Assembly (NCBI RefSeq): GCF_012524115.1
Contig: NZ_JAAZWB010000087.1
Location: 186,001 to 250,000, forward strand
DNA: 64,000 nt
Direction: 5' to 3'
Source: Bacillus sp. RO1
GTDB lineage: Bacteria > Bacillota > Bacilli > Bacillales > Bacillaceae_I
Numbering within the stretch: the stretch's first letter is position 1; each line of letters opens with the position of its first letter. Under the pieces are notes generated by a model that saw only the letters and a program-made list of their open reading frames with translations, was not told the origin of the DNA and searched no databases. Of the stretch, positions 33,970 to 41,688 are shown one piece after another. A program made the translations under genes and the position numbers.

Positions 33970-34530
33970 TTACATTCCTCCAGCTTTTCGTTTTTTCCAA
34001 TCTTCCGCTAGCATTCCGTACACCGCATGGTCGACTTGATGGTCATAGAGCCATTCCGCTTGACGGATCTTCCCTTCCAGCGTAAATCCGAGTCTTTCTG
34101 GAATAGACCTGCTTTTCATATTTTCCACCGCCGCACGGATATCGACCCGGTTCATTCCAAGTTCTGTGATGGCATAGTCCGTCAACGCTCCCGCAACCCT
34201 CGTCATAATGCCATTCCCTTGATAATCCTTGTCCAGCCAGTACCCGATATATGCCACTTTGTTCGTCCAGTCAAGGGTGTTGTAGCTTGCCGCACCAACA
34301 ATCTCCCCTTTATAAAGAATCATCGTGGTCATCGATTTATTTTCCGCATAGCCTTGTCTCGTTCCTTTTATAAAATTCCTAGAGTCCTCCACTTTTTTTG
34401 TAAAATCGAGCCATGGCAGCCACTCGCGCAGATACTCCCTGGAGTTGTCAGTTAGCTCAAATAGTCGCTCCGCATCTTTCTCCTCTGCTAGTTTCAAAGA
34501 TAGTTCTTTGTCAATTTTATGTATGAACAT
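33970..34530 (-). CDS. GNAT acetyltransferase, RimL-like
   Basis: A 186-residue acetyltransferase. The pattern ADAERLFELTDNSREYLREWLPWLD-type start (in parts), motif A YWLDKDYQGNGIMTRVAGAL and NMKSRSIPERLGFTLEGKIR place it with the Bacillus YdaF/YjcK RimL-like group. It overlaps the ribosome binding site of the next gene, so the two form an operon. Substrate unknown. Confidence 0.87.
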   Translation of the reverse strand: MFIHKIDKELSLKLAEEKDAERLFELTDNSREYLREWLPWLDFTKKVEDSRNFIKGTRQGYAENKSMTTMILYKGEIVGAASYNTLDWTNKVAYIGYWLDKDYQGNGIMTRVAGALTDYAITELGMNRVDIRAAVENMKSRSIPERLGFTLEGKIRQAEWLYDHQVDHAVYGMLAEDWKKRKAGGM

Positions 34531-34567
34531 GTTGGTTTCCTCCTAAAGGATTTGTATGTTTTTTTAT

Positions 34568-34927
34568 TTATCGGCTCAAATGCTCGTGAATCAACTTCCA
34601 TTCTTCCTTTTCTTTAACAAAAACATTGGTCGCACGTCCGCTGCCCGAAATGAACTCCCCATTTAAGATCCCTTCGTAATGAAAGGTATAGAGGCAAGTG
34701 GCAGTGTGCTCATCCACCGCAATCCAATGCACATCCTTTGCCGAGTAAACTTCCTCTTTGATGGTGTCCCAAGCGTTTTCGAAAAAGGCACGGATTTCTT
34801 CCATGGATGTGCAGGTTTTATTGGTGAACCAATAGACCACATGGGAGTGGAGTATTTTTTCTACATTATCGAAATTGTGGGTATTTGTTGCTTGAATGTA
34901 TTGGGTTAATGCTTCTTGATAAGTCAT
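34568..34927 (-). CDS. NTF2-like/SnoaL-like family protein
   Basis: A 119-residue protein with the small cone-shaped NTF2-like fold: helix QEALTQYIQATNTHNFDNV, then FFENAWDTIKEE, then beta-strands ending KEEEWKLIHEHLS. Family members bind or isomerise small molecules, but the substrate here is unknown. ATG at 34927 is seven bases after GGAG; the first ATG at 34933 is too close. Follows the next gene upstream by 12 bases. Confidence 0.75.
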   Translation of the reverse strand: MTYQEALTQYIQATNTHNFDNVEKILHSHVVYWFTNKTCTSMEEIRAFFENAWDTIKEEVYSAKDVHWIAVDEHTATCLYTFHYEGILNGEFISGSGRATNVFVKEKEEWKLIHEHLSR

Positions 34928-34939
34928 ATGCATTCTCCT

Positions 34940-35485
34940 TCATGGTCGCAAATTCGCTGGTTCCAACACTCCAACTAGAGAGGTTGGGGCCTTACGTTGA
35001 ATGGCTTTAATAACTCCATCAGCAATTTCATGGTTGTTTAGCCATCTTCCTCGGTCCTCTTCTAGCTTGAAGCCCAGTTGGACTTGAAGATAATTGCAAT
35101 TCCCTGGAATGTAGAGATCCCTTTTCACCTGTGACAGCTTTGCCCTACTTCCAAGAACGTGGTACAACTCCCATGATTCACTTGGCTGCGCAACAGTTTC
35201 TATAATTTTCGCTAACCCTTGTTCTCCACCGGTATGAACCCATGCAACCACAAGTGTAATTGGACCATTTTCATGAATTGTCTGTTTTAGATGAATGTCT
35301 AATAGATTCGCTTGGTTATAATCTACAAGCAGAGAGGTTATTTTACCCTTATCTACTTGCTCTATAAGGCGGCTCATTTTCTCCGTATTTCTTCCAATGA
35401 CAGAAACGTGATAGTTTTGAGAGCCTAACCACATGCAAACCTCGGAAAGCATCCCTGTTCCACCAACTACAAGCGCATGCTTCAT
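34940..35485 (-). CDS. Short Rossmann-fold (SDR-like) protein
   Basis: A 181-residue NAD(P)-binding protein. N-terminal Rossmann motif ALVVGGTGMLSEVCMWLG. The region where SDRs carry Tyr-x3-Lys is not conserved, and the chain is much shorter than a full SDR (about 250), so it may bind a nucleotide without classical SDR catalysis. Its ATG overlaps the stop of the upstream fusion gene (ATGA). Function unknown. Confidence 0.7.
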   Translation of the reverse strand: MKHALVVGGTGMLSEVCMWLGSQNYHVSVIGRNTEKMSRLIEQVDKGKITSLLVDYNQANLLDIHLKQTIHENGPITLVVAWVHTGGEQGLAKIIETVAQPSESWELYHVLGSRAKLSQVKRDLYIPGNCNYLQVQLGFKLEEDRGRWLNNHEIADGVIKAIQRKAPTSLVGVLEPANLRP

Positions 35486-36753
35486 TGCATTACCTCTTCT
35501 CTTACTCTTATTCGATACACATACTGCTCTCCCATTCGCCCCATTACTCTTCTTCCACTGTCTTTGAATCCCGCTCTCAAATACACCCGTTGTGCCGCTT
35601 CATTTCGTACGTTTACTGCCAAAACCACCTCATCCACACGAGGGAAATTTCGTTCCACATATTCAGGTAGCAGCTCTAGTGATTTACCTGCAATACCCCT
35701 TCCTTGAAAAGGAACAGCAACCGAGTAAGCCCGTAATAGAATGGCATTAGGATTGTCCGTATAGCTTGGAAGTTCCTCCCCTTGATAAAGAACGAAAAAA
35801 CCTGCAGTCTTCACTTTTTCTAAAATAACTACAGGATGCCTTCCCTTATCTGTTTCACAAGTTAATAAAGCCACTTTGGGATGTGAAGTGAATGTTAACT
35901 GACTTTCAGTAAGCTCATATTTTAATAGTTCTTCTAAATGTTTTGGTCGATAACCTTCTAGGATAACCACTCTTTTTTCCTTACATGAGCTAATCAGCTC
36001 TTTAGCAAAATGGATGGTGGCATTCACTCTTTCTTCATTTGTAGCAAAGATTCTTTCTGAATTGCCTTTCCTAATATTAATCGCCTCTCGTATGAGGTCA
36101 TGCCATTTCGGTTCAAGTTGACTCAGTCCATATTCCCCTGCAGCTAACTTAGAGATGATACTACGCTCGCTCAATGTGTAATATTGGCGCAGCAGCCCAA
36201 GCACTGTCCATTCCATTTCGGTTTCAATGTGTTCAACCGGGTAAGTCATTAACTGTTCTTTTATCTTTTCCATGCTCTTTACTCTTGTCACCCAGTATTC
36301 GTTCATGTTTTTCCGTACATAGTCTGTGAGATCTTCTGTTGTTACGTGAATGGGGAGGTCTTTGGCTTTGGGTCCCAAAATCGTTATCCCATTGTTTTTG
36401 AGGAGCCACCAGGTAACAGGGCTATCGTGCACGGCTTTTCCAAACGTTCCTTCGTTGTAAAAATAGCTTTCTTCAACTTGGTTCGACAATTGCACGTAAA
36501 TGCCGTCCAGCTGCGGCTTTTTGCATGTTTCTGCAAGATTCCAATGGATCTCTTTTAAAATAGCTGCATCGTCATTTGTCAGCTTCCGGCTAGTCACCGC
36601 AACAAAATCAATGTCACTTTGCCCTTCTAGGTAAGCATCTATAGCAATAGATCCATGAAGGTACAATCCATCTAACAATCCTGGTAACTCTTTATTGCAC
36701 TTATCTATATAAAGGTCTAAAACCTTTTGTACGCTTTCCGGAATCTTGTACAT
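35482..36753 (-). CDS. Aminoglycoside-adenylyltransferase-like/GNAT fusion protein
   Basis: A 423-residue two-domain protein. The N-terminal part (about 1-260) is a nucleotidyltransferase: LHGSIAIDAYLEGQSDIDFVAV gives the GSx10SDIDF active-site pattern, followed by the all-helical DUF4111 region seen in ANT(3'')/AadA-type enzymes (EWTVLGLLRQYYTL). The C-terminal part (about 275-423) is a GNAT acetyltransferase with SVAVPFQGRGIAGKSLELL and VRNEAAQRVYLRAGF. ATG at 36753 after AAGGTG; an ATG at 36807 is an alternative. Whether it modifies aminoglycosides is not known. Confidence 0.8.
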   Translation of the reverse strand: MYKIPESVQKVLDLYIDKCNKELPGLLDGLYLHGSIAIDAYLEGQSDIDFVAVTSRKLTNDDAAILKEIHWNLAETCKKPQLDGIYVQLSNQVEESYFYNEGTFGKAVHDSPVTWWLLKNNGITILGPKAKDLPIHVTTEDLTDYVRKNMNEYWVTRVKSMEKIKEQLMTYPVEHIETEMEWTVLGLLRQYYTLSERSIISKLAAGEYGLSQLEPKWHDLIREAINIRKGNSERIFATNEERVNATIHFAKELISSCKEKRVVILEGYRPKHLEELLKYELTESQLTFTSHPKVALLTCETDKGRHPVVILEKVKTAGFFVLYQGEELPSYTDNPNAILLRAYSVAVPFQGRGIAGKSLELLPEYVERNFPRVDEVVLAVNVRNEAAQRVYLRAGFKDSGRRVMGRMGEQYVYRIRVREEVMQ

Positions 36754-36865
36754 TTCTATCACCTTTTCTTTCAAAATCTTCCTTCTATACTTTTCGACTC
36801 TTTGCATGTTTTATCCTTTTACAATCAAAAAACAGAATAAAAATGCATAAACACGAAATTTATTA

Positions 36866-36895
36866 TTGACAAAAATGGAATAAACATGAAATAAT
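36866..36895 (+). promoter_or_regulatory. Promoter of the DeoR-type gene with direct repeats
   Basis: TTGACA (36866-36871), 18 bases, AATAAT (36890-36895). The sequence AAAAATGGAATAAACATGAAAT inside it is an imperfect repeat of AAAAATGCATAAACACGAAAT about 33 bases upstream; such direct repeats may be the operator of the DeoR protein itself. Confidence 0.6.
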
Positions 36896-36932
36896 AGGAA
36901 AGAAGTTGAAACTAAACATTGGGGTGATGATT

Positions 36933-37697
36933 TTGTTTACAGATGAAAGACGGGGAGAAATATTGAAGGTTTTAGAACAGGACGGAAGAGTGCTTGCCAA
37001 GGATTTAGCTGATCAATTCAATATGTCCATTGATTCCATCCGCCGAGACCTATCCATTATGGAAGAACAGGGATTATTGAAACGCACACACGGTGGTGCA
37101 ATCCCGGTAGCATCCGTTCGGACTATTCCACGCCCTCCAGCCGAGCGTTATGGGGACGGCACGGTACACCAGAATGCCATTGCAAAAATGGCTGCAGGCT
37201 ATGTAAAAGCAAATCAAACAGTTTTTATCGGTGGAGCTTCGATTCACTATGTGCTGCTTAAGTATCTACCAAAGGATATTCCATTCACCGTGCTGACCAA
37301 CTCACTTGAAGTCGCGTACGCTTTGCGCGGGTCTGATAACATCTCGACATTTTTAATTGGCGGGAATGTAAAAAGTTCCGGCAATATTACAGATGCTTTG
37401 GCCAATGAATTTGTGCGACAGTTTACAGTTGATCTATGTTTTGCAACGGCTGGGGCCCTTTCTAGAAAAGGATTGAGCACCGCAACGCCGGAAGTGGCAA
37501 TATTTTATAAGACGGTTTATGATAATTCGAAAAAACTGGTCGCCATGTTTGAGCATACGAAGGTAGGTCAGGAGATGTTTGCCGGCATGTACCCTATTGG
37601 AAAGTTGGATGTGGTAATTACGGATGAGGAGACAGATAAGGAGAAAGTGGATGAGCTCAAGGCTGTTGGGGTGGAGGTTTTGGTGGCTGGAGTATAG
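36933..37697 (+). CDS. DeoR/GlpR family transcriptional regulator
   Basis: A 254-residue sugar-phosphate-responsive repressor. N-terminal helix-turn-helix TDERRGEILKVLEQDGRVLA and QFNMSIDSIRRDLSIMEEQG, then LLKRTHGGAI, then the DeoRC effector domain (VFIGGASIHYVLLKYL, ATAGALSRKGLSTATPE). The start is TTG at 36933, six bases after GGGGTG; this gives the normal short leader before TDERR. Divergent from the fusion gene, single-gene transcript with its own terminator. The target genes are not evident nearby. Confidence 0.88.
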   Translation: MFTDERRGEILKVLEQDGRVLAKDLADQFNMSIDSIRRDLSIMEEQGLLKRTHGGAIPVASVRTIPRPPAERYGDGTVHQNAIAKMAAGYVKANQTVFIGGASIHYVLLKYLPKDIPFTVLTNSLEVAYALRGSDNISTFLIGGNVKSSGNITDALANEFVRQFTVDLCFATAGALSRKGLSTATPEVAIFYKTVYDNSKKLVAMFEHTKVGQEMFAGMYPIGKLDVVITDEETDKEKVDELKAVGVEVLVAGV

Positions 37698-37710
37698 ATT
37701 TATAGGGAGA

Positions 37711-37745
37711 AAGCGACAGTCAGGGTGGGGACTGTCGCTTTTTTA
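37711..37745 (+). terminator. Terminator after the DeoR-type gene
   Basis: AAGCGACAGTC (37711-37721) pairs with GACTGTCGCTT (37730-37740), then a T-run. Confidence 0.88.
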
Positions 37746-37803
37746 AATGGAATGTATAAATGTTGAGCGACGATTCGCTGAGTTGATGCATTAATTCACA
37801 AAT

Positions 37804-37880
37804 TTCGTGCCAAAACGGCCCGAGTTCGTGCGGTAATCCACAGAGTTCGTGCCAAAACCACCCAAGTTCGTGCCGAATTA
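37804..37880. repeat. 21-bp tandem repeat array, TTCGTGCC family (copy 2)
   Basis: Four units at 37804, 37825, 37846 and 37867, exactly 21 apart. Three carry TTCGTGCC and one TTCGTGCG; the variable parts differ (AAAACGGCCCGAG, GTAATCCACAGAG, AAAACCACCCAAG). Lies between the convergent DeoR-type and GNAT genes, downstream of the terminator. Confidence 0.88.
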
Positions 37881-37921
37881 TATATTATGCCGAATCCACC
37901 TTTAATTACCAGGTAGATAGA

Positions 37922-38464
37922 CTACTCTTCCCTCTCATACTCCTCCCGCAGCAGCCCATAATAAGCGAGGTCCACAAACCTCCCGTCCCGCATTGCATGT
38001 TGGCGCCAGGTCCCTTCGTGCTTCATGCCTACTTTTTCCATGATGCGCCAAGAACCCGGGTTATCAGCGAATGCACCGGCAAACACCTTGTTTAATCCCA
38101 GCGTTACAAATCCATATGCAACCATCGCTCGTGCCGCCTCTGTCCCATAACCTTTCCCCCAGTACGGACGGCCTATCCAATATCCGAGCTCGCCTCGTTT
38201 ATAAGCAATCGTCTGTTTAATATTAATGATTCCTATTAGACTTTCACTCTCTTTTTCCACTACCGCAAATGCCACTAACTCTTTCTCCTCTGCTGCCCAC
38301 ATGCTACGAATGAAGTCCGCAGCAGAACCCTCAGGATATGGATGAGGCACGTTGAGCGTGGTTTTTGCAAGTTCATAGTCACTTGCCAGCTCCTCAACAC
38401 GGTCGGCATCCCCCAACTCCAGTCGACGTAAAAATAGCCTAGCTGTTTCTAAACATTTTTCCAT
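37922..38464 (-). CDS. GNAT acetyltransferase, RimJ/RimL-like
   Basis: A 180-residue acetyltransferase. Start ARLFLRRLELGDADRVEEL, motif A YWIGRPYWGKGYGTEAARAM, then NPGSWRIMEKVGMKHEGTWR, typical for RimJ/RimL-like proteins that modify N-termini or small molecules. Single gene. The ATG at 38464 has a purine-rich GGGGGG stretch upstream. Substrate unknown. Confidence 0.87.
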   Translation of the reverse strand: MEKCLETARLFLRRLELGDADRVEELASDYELAKTTLNVPHPYPEGSAADFIRSMWAAEEKELVAFAVVEKESESLIGIINIKQTIAYKRGELGYWIGRPYWGKGYGTEAARAMVAYGFVTLGLNKVFAGAFADNPGSWRIMEKVGMKHEGTWRQHAMRDGRFVDLAYYGLLREEYEREE

Positions 38465-38823
38465 CTCTATTAACCCCCCCTCTTAAAATAGAAATCCCAA
38501 GTAATATTTTCCTATTATATACATATTTCTGCCGCTGTCCATACTCCTAAACTATCATTTAACCAATTTTTTACTAATCACTCAAAACTCCCCACTCTAA
38601 AAAATAGGGGAAATATCCCAGATACTTTAACACGTTACCGCATCTTAAGTCATAGCAAATCCTGTCACATCCTATCGATTTATCCTCATTCAAGTTCCAC
38701 TGACCTCAAAAATAGTCTGAATAGTCTGTTTACCAAATCTCACCATTCCATTAAGATAAACTTGTCGAAATGTCGGAATCCGATATTTTCGTAACACTAA
38801 ATATCTAGAAGGGATGGGTTTAT
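38465..38823. other. Upstream region of the neutral protease gene
   Basis: A 359-bp gene-free region that must hold the protease promoter. A weak sigma-A candidate is TTGTCG (38762-38767), 16 bases, TATTTT (38784-38789). The palindrome TCGGAATCCGA (38773-38783) overlaps it and could be an operator. No tandem repeat. Confidence 0.4.
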
Positions 38824-40680
38824 TTGAAGAAAATCTTTATTTTAGCTGCAGTAGTATTCCTTATCTTCGCTGGTCTTTTCTCCGGCGGACCATCGTCAAA
38901 CGCGGCGAGCTCGTTACAAGAATTCAAAAGTAAGGGAAAAGTAAGAATTGTAGACACGCAAGGCAAACAAGGGCCACCTTCCTTTGTAGCTGGAATCCTT
39001 TCTGAAAAGCAACCAAAAGCAGATGCGAAAAACGCGAAGAAGTTCCTTGGTAAACACAAAGACTTTTTCCACATGAACAATCCTGAGAAGGACCTCAAGG
39101 AAGTTAGAGCAACAACCGATGACCTGGGAATGACACACGTTCGCCTGCAACAAACGAAAAATGGCGTTCCGGTTGATCGAAATGAATTAAATGTGCATTT
39201 TAACAAAGATAATGAAATTACGACCGTAAATGGAAACTTCGATACGAATTTAGACTCCTTAGAAATCAACACCACACCTTCCATCCAAGCCGACAAAGCG
39301 GTAATAGAGGCAAAAGCAGCAGTTGATGCTCCTGCTGAAGTCCCGGTTGAATCTTCTGAGCTAGTAATCTACCCACTTGAAGACGAATACCATCTTGCTT
39401 ACCGAGTAAATATTGAATTTTTTGAAGGCGAAGCTGGTAACTGGTTTGTATATGTGGATGCCCACACTGGAAAAGTGCTAGACCAATATAACGCCATGAC
39501 TGGATTTGGTTTCTTTGAAGACATCATTGGAACCAACAATGTAGAAGGATCTTCTGCTTTAAAAGTAGAGCAGGGACCAAATCCGAAAGCCGTTGAGAAT
39601 GCTGGAAAATTAAAGCCGGCGCGTGGTTCTGGCTTAGGTACGACTGGATTGACCAAGCTGTTGAATCTTGCACATGGAAATGTTCCTGGCAGCGGCCAGG
39701 GAACGCAATTCTACCTTGCGGATTACACTACTCCAGATATGGATAGAATCTTCACTTATAATATGAAAAATACGTCCAATCAAATGTGGTTATACTCTAA
39801 CAAGAATGCTTCTTGGAAAGATGTAGAGTACAGTGGAGACAGCAGCACATGGGAAACAGTAGGACAAGGTCCTGCAGTGGACGCTCACTCCAACTCCCGT
39901 ATCGTGTACGATTACTTCTTAAATGAGCATGGTCGCAACTCTCTAGATGGGAACGGTATGGCAATCAACTCCCGCGTTCACTTTTGGAAAGAATACAACA
40001 ATGCCTTCTGGAGTAACGGAATTGCAATGATGACTTACGGAGATGGCGATGGAAAACAATTCGTTCCGCTTGCTGCTCTTGATGTAACAGCGCACGAAAT
40101 GGTTCACGGTATCACGCATTACAATGGAGGACTTCGCTACCGCTTTGAAACTGGTGCCATTAATGAAGCTTACTCTGATACTTTTGCAGCACTAGTGGAC
40201 GATAGCAACTGGGATATCGGCGAAGATATCATGGGTGAAGAATGGTTAGCAAACGGAAGAACGGCCCTTCGAAGCAACGAAGACCCAGGTAAGTTCCCGA
40301 CAGGTGTTGTTTACTGGCCTTACAGTATTGACGGCGAAGGTCGCTACCCGGCTCACATGGATGAGTATTACTACCTGCCTGCAAACTTGGATAATGGTGG
40401 CGTGCACATCAACTGTACGATCCTTCAGCACTCCTCCTACCTTGTAGCGGAAGAGTACGGCATGGGCAGAACAGTGGTTGCGGACACTTGGTACCGCGCG
40501 TATGATTACCTCCACTATGACGCTTCCTTTGCAGAGTTCCGCGAAGCAATTTTACAATCTGCGATTGACCTTTATGGCGAGGGCAGTGACGAGTATAACG
40601 CGTTCTTGGGAGCATTTGACGATATCGGTCTTTATGAAGGCTGGTCTGTGAATGACAATCCGAGAGCACCACAAAATTAA
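38824..40680 (+). CDS. Thermolysin-like (M4) neutral metalloprotease
   Basis: A secreted zinc endopeptidase made as a 618-residue precursor. Signal peptide about 1-27 (ending SSNAASS), then an inhibitory propeptide with FTP and PepSY parts (about 60-220), then the peptidase domain. Zinc ligands His424 and His428 with catalytic Glu425 (AHEMVHGITHY), third ligand Glu448 (GAINEAYSDTF), and catalytic His528 (DNGGVHIN). The segment after it (CTILQHSSYLV) differs from the GIPNKA-type of classical bacillolysins. The start is TTG at 38824. Single gene with terminator. Confidence 0.92.
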   Translation: MKKIFILAAVVFLIFAGLFSGGPSSNAASSLQEFKSKGKVRIVDTQGKQGPPSFVAGILSEKQPKADAKNAKKFLGKHKDFFHMNNPEKDLKEVRATTDDLGMTHVRLQQTKNGVPVDRNELNVHFNKDNEITTVNGNFDTNLDSLEINTTPSIQADKAVIEAKAAVDAPAEVPVESSELVIYPLEDEYHLAYRVNIEFFEGEAGNWFVYVDAHTGKVLDQYNAMTGFGFFEDIIGTNNVEGSSALKVEQGPNPKAVENAGKLKPARGSGLGTTGLTKLLNLAHGNVPGSGQGTQFYLADYTTPDMDRIFTYNMKNTSNQMWLYSNKNASWKDVEYSGDSSTWETVGQGPAVDAHSNSRIVYDYFLNEHGRNSLDGNGMAINSRVHFWKEYNNAFWSNGIAMMTYGDGDGKQFVPLAALDVTAHEMVHGITHYNGGLRYRFETGAINEAYSDTFAALVDDSNWDIGEDIMGEEWLANGRTALRSNEDPGKFPTGVVYWPYSIDGEGRYPAHMDEYYYLPANLDNGGVHINCTILQHSSYLVAEEYGMGRTVVADTWYRAYDYLHYDASFAEFREAILQSAIDLYGEGSDEYNAFLGAFDDIGLYEGWSVNDNPRAPQN

Positions 40681-40684
40681 TTCT

Positions 40685-40726
40685 AAAAAAACAGTGCCGA
40701 TACAACATTTGGCACTGTTTTTTGTT
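40685..40726. terminator. Bidirectional terminator between protease and egtD
   Basis: ACAGTGCC (40691-40698) pairs with GGCACTGT (40711-40718), with A and T runs on either side. Confidence 0.85.
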
Positions 40727-41688
40727 TATTTTTCTAAATAATGAACACTGAACTTCTCCGCATCATCCGTCCACACCTTGCTTGGCTTAAAACCGCACTC
40801 CAATGCCAGCGTCTGGAACTGGTCAATGGAATATTTGTAGGAGTTTTCCGTGTGAATGGTTTCACCTTCTCGGAAGGAGAATTCATAGTTTCCAATGAGC
40901 ACCTGCTGATCGCATTGACTTTCTAGGTGCATTTCAATCCTGCCTTTTTTCTCGTTATAGTAGGCAAGGTGTTCGAATTGTTCCTCGTTAAAATTTGCCC
41001 CAAGCTCCCTATTCATTCTAGTCAGAAGGTTAAGGTTGAATGCAGCCGTAATGCCTTTCCCATCATCATAGGCTTTTTCCAATGTGTCAATGTCCTTTTT
41101 TATATCAACACCAATAAGGAAGCCGTCCCCTTCATCTAAAAGCTTCGCGGACTTCATCAGAAAATTCTGCACCTCCACCGGCTCGAAGTTTCCGATGGTA
41201 GACCCAGGGAAAAAGATCACCTTTTTGCCTTTCGGTTCTAATGGCAGGGTAAGTGGACCTGTATAGTCCCCACAAACCGCCTTTATCGTGATATGAGGGA
41301 ATTGCATCGCGAGTTCTAGGCTTGATTGGAAAAGAAAGTCCCGAGAGATATCAATAGGCACATATTCTTTAAGACTCGCGAAATTGTGTAGCAGCGCCTT
41401 AATTTTGTTGCTACTTCCACTGCCATACTCAATCAATGTGTGAACATCACCAACAGCCATTGTAATTTCTTGTATCTTTTCGTTGAAAATCTTCATTTCC
41501 GTCCGCGTCGGATAATACTCCTCAAGCTCCGTTATCATCTCAAATAACTCTGAACCCCGATGATCATATAAGTATTTAGAGGAAATGGTTTTGACTGTAG
41601 CAGAGAGCCCCTTTACGATTTCCTCGCGCATGTTTTCTTTTTCTATATAAAAATCGTAGCTTTGAATATTATTTTCTAATAATCTCAT
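40726..41688 (-). CDS. egtD: L-histidine N(alpha)-methyltransferase EgtD
   Basis: Transfers three methyl groups from SAM to the alpha-amino group of histidine, giving hercynine, the ergothioneine precursor. The 320-residue protein has the EgtD-type start LSATVKTISSKYLYDHRGSE, the SAM-binding LIEYGSGSSNKIKALL, VIFFPGSTIGNF and the LIGVDIKKD region. ATG at 41688 is seven bases after GGAGG and overlaps the egtB stop (ATGA), so EgtB and EgtD are coupled. Ends at the bidirectional terminator. Confidence 0.9.
   Translation of the reverse strand: MRLLENNIQSYDFYIEKENMREEIVKGLSATVKTISSKYLYDHRGSELFEMITELEEYYPTRTEMKIFNEKIQEITMAVGDVHTLIEYGSGSSNKIKALLHNFASLKEYVPIDISRDFLFQSSLELAMQFPHITIKAVCGDYTGPLTLPLEPKGKKVIFFPGSTIGNFEPVEVQNFLMKSAKLLDEGDGFLIGVDIKKDIDTLEKAYDDGKGITAAFNLNLLTRMNRELGANFNEEQFEHLAYYNEKKGRIEMHLESQCDQQVLIGNYEFSFREGETIHTENSYKYSIDQFQTLALECGFKPSKVWTDDAEKFSVHYLEK

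Noticed and set aside
38755-38792. Sigma-D promoter (TAAA and CCGATAT) before the protease gene
   Set aside because: The spacing between the elements is about 18 bases, outside the usual 14-16.
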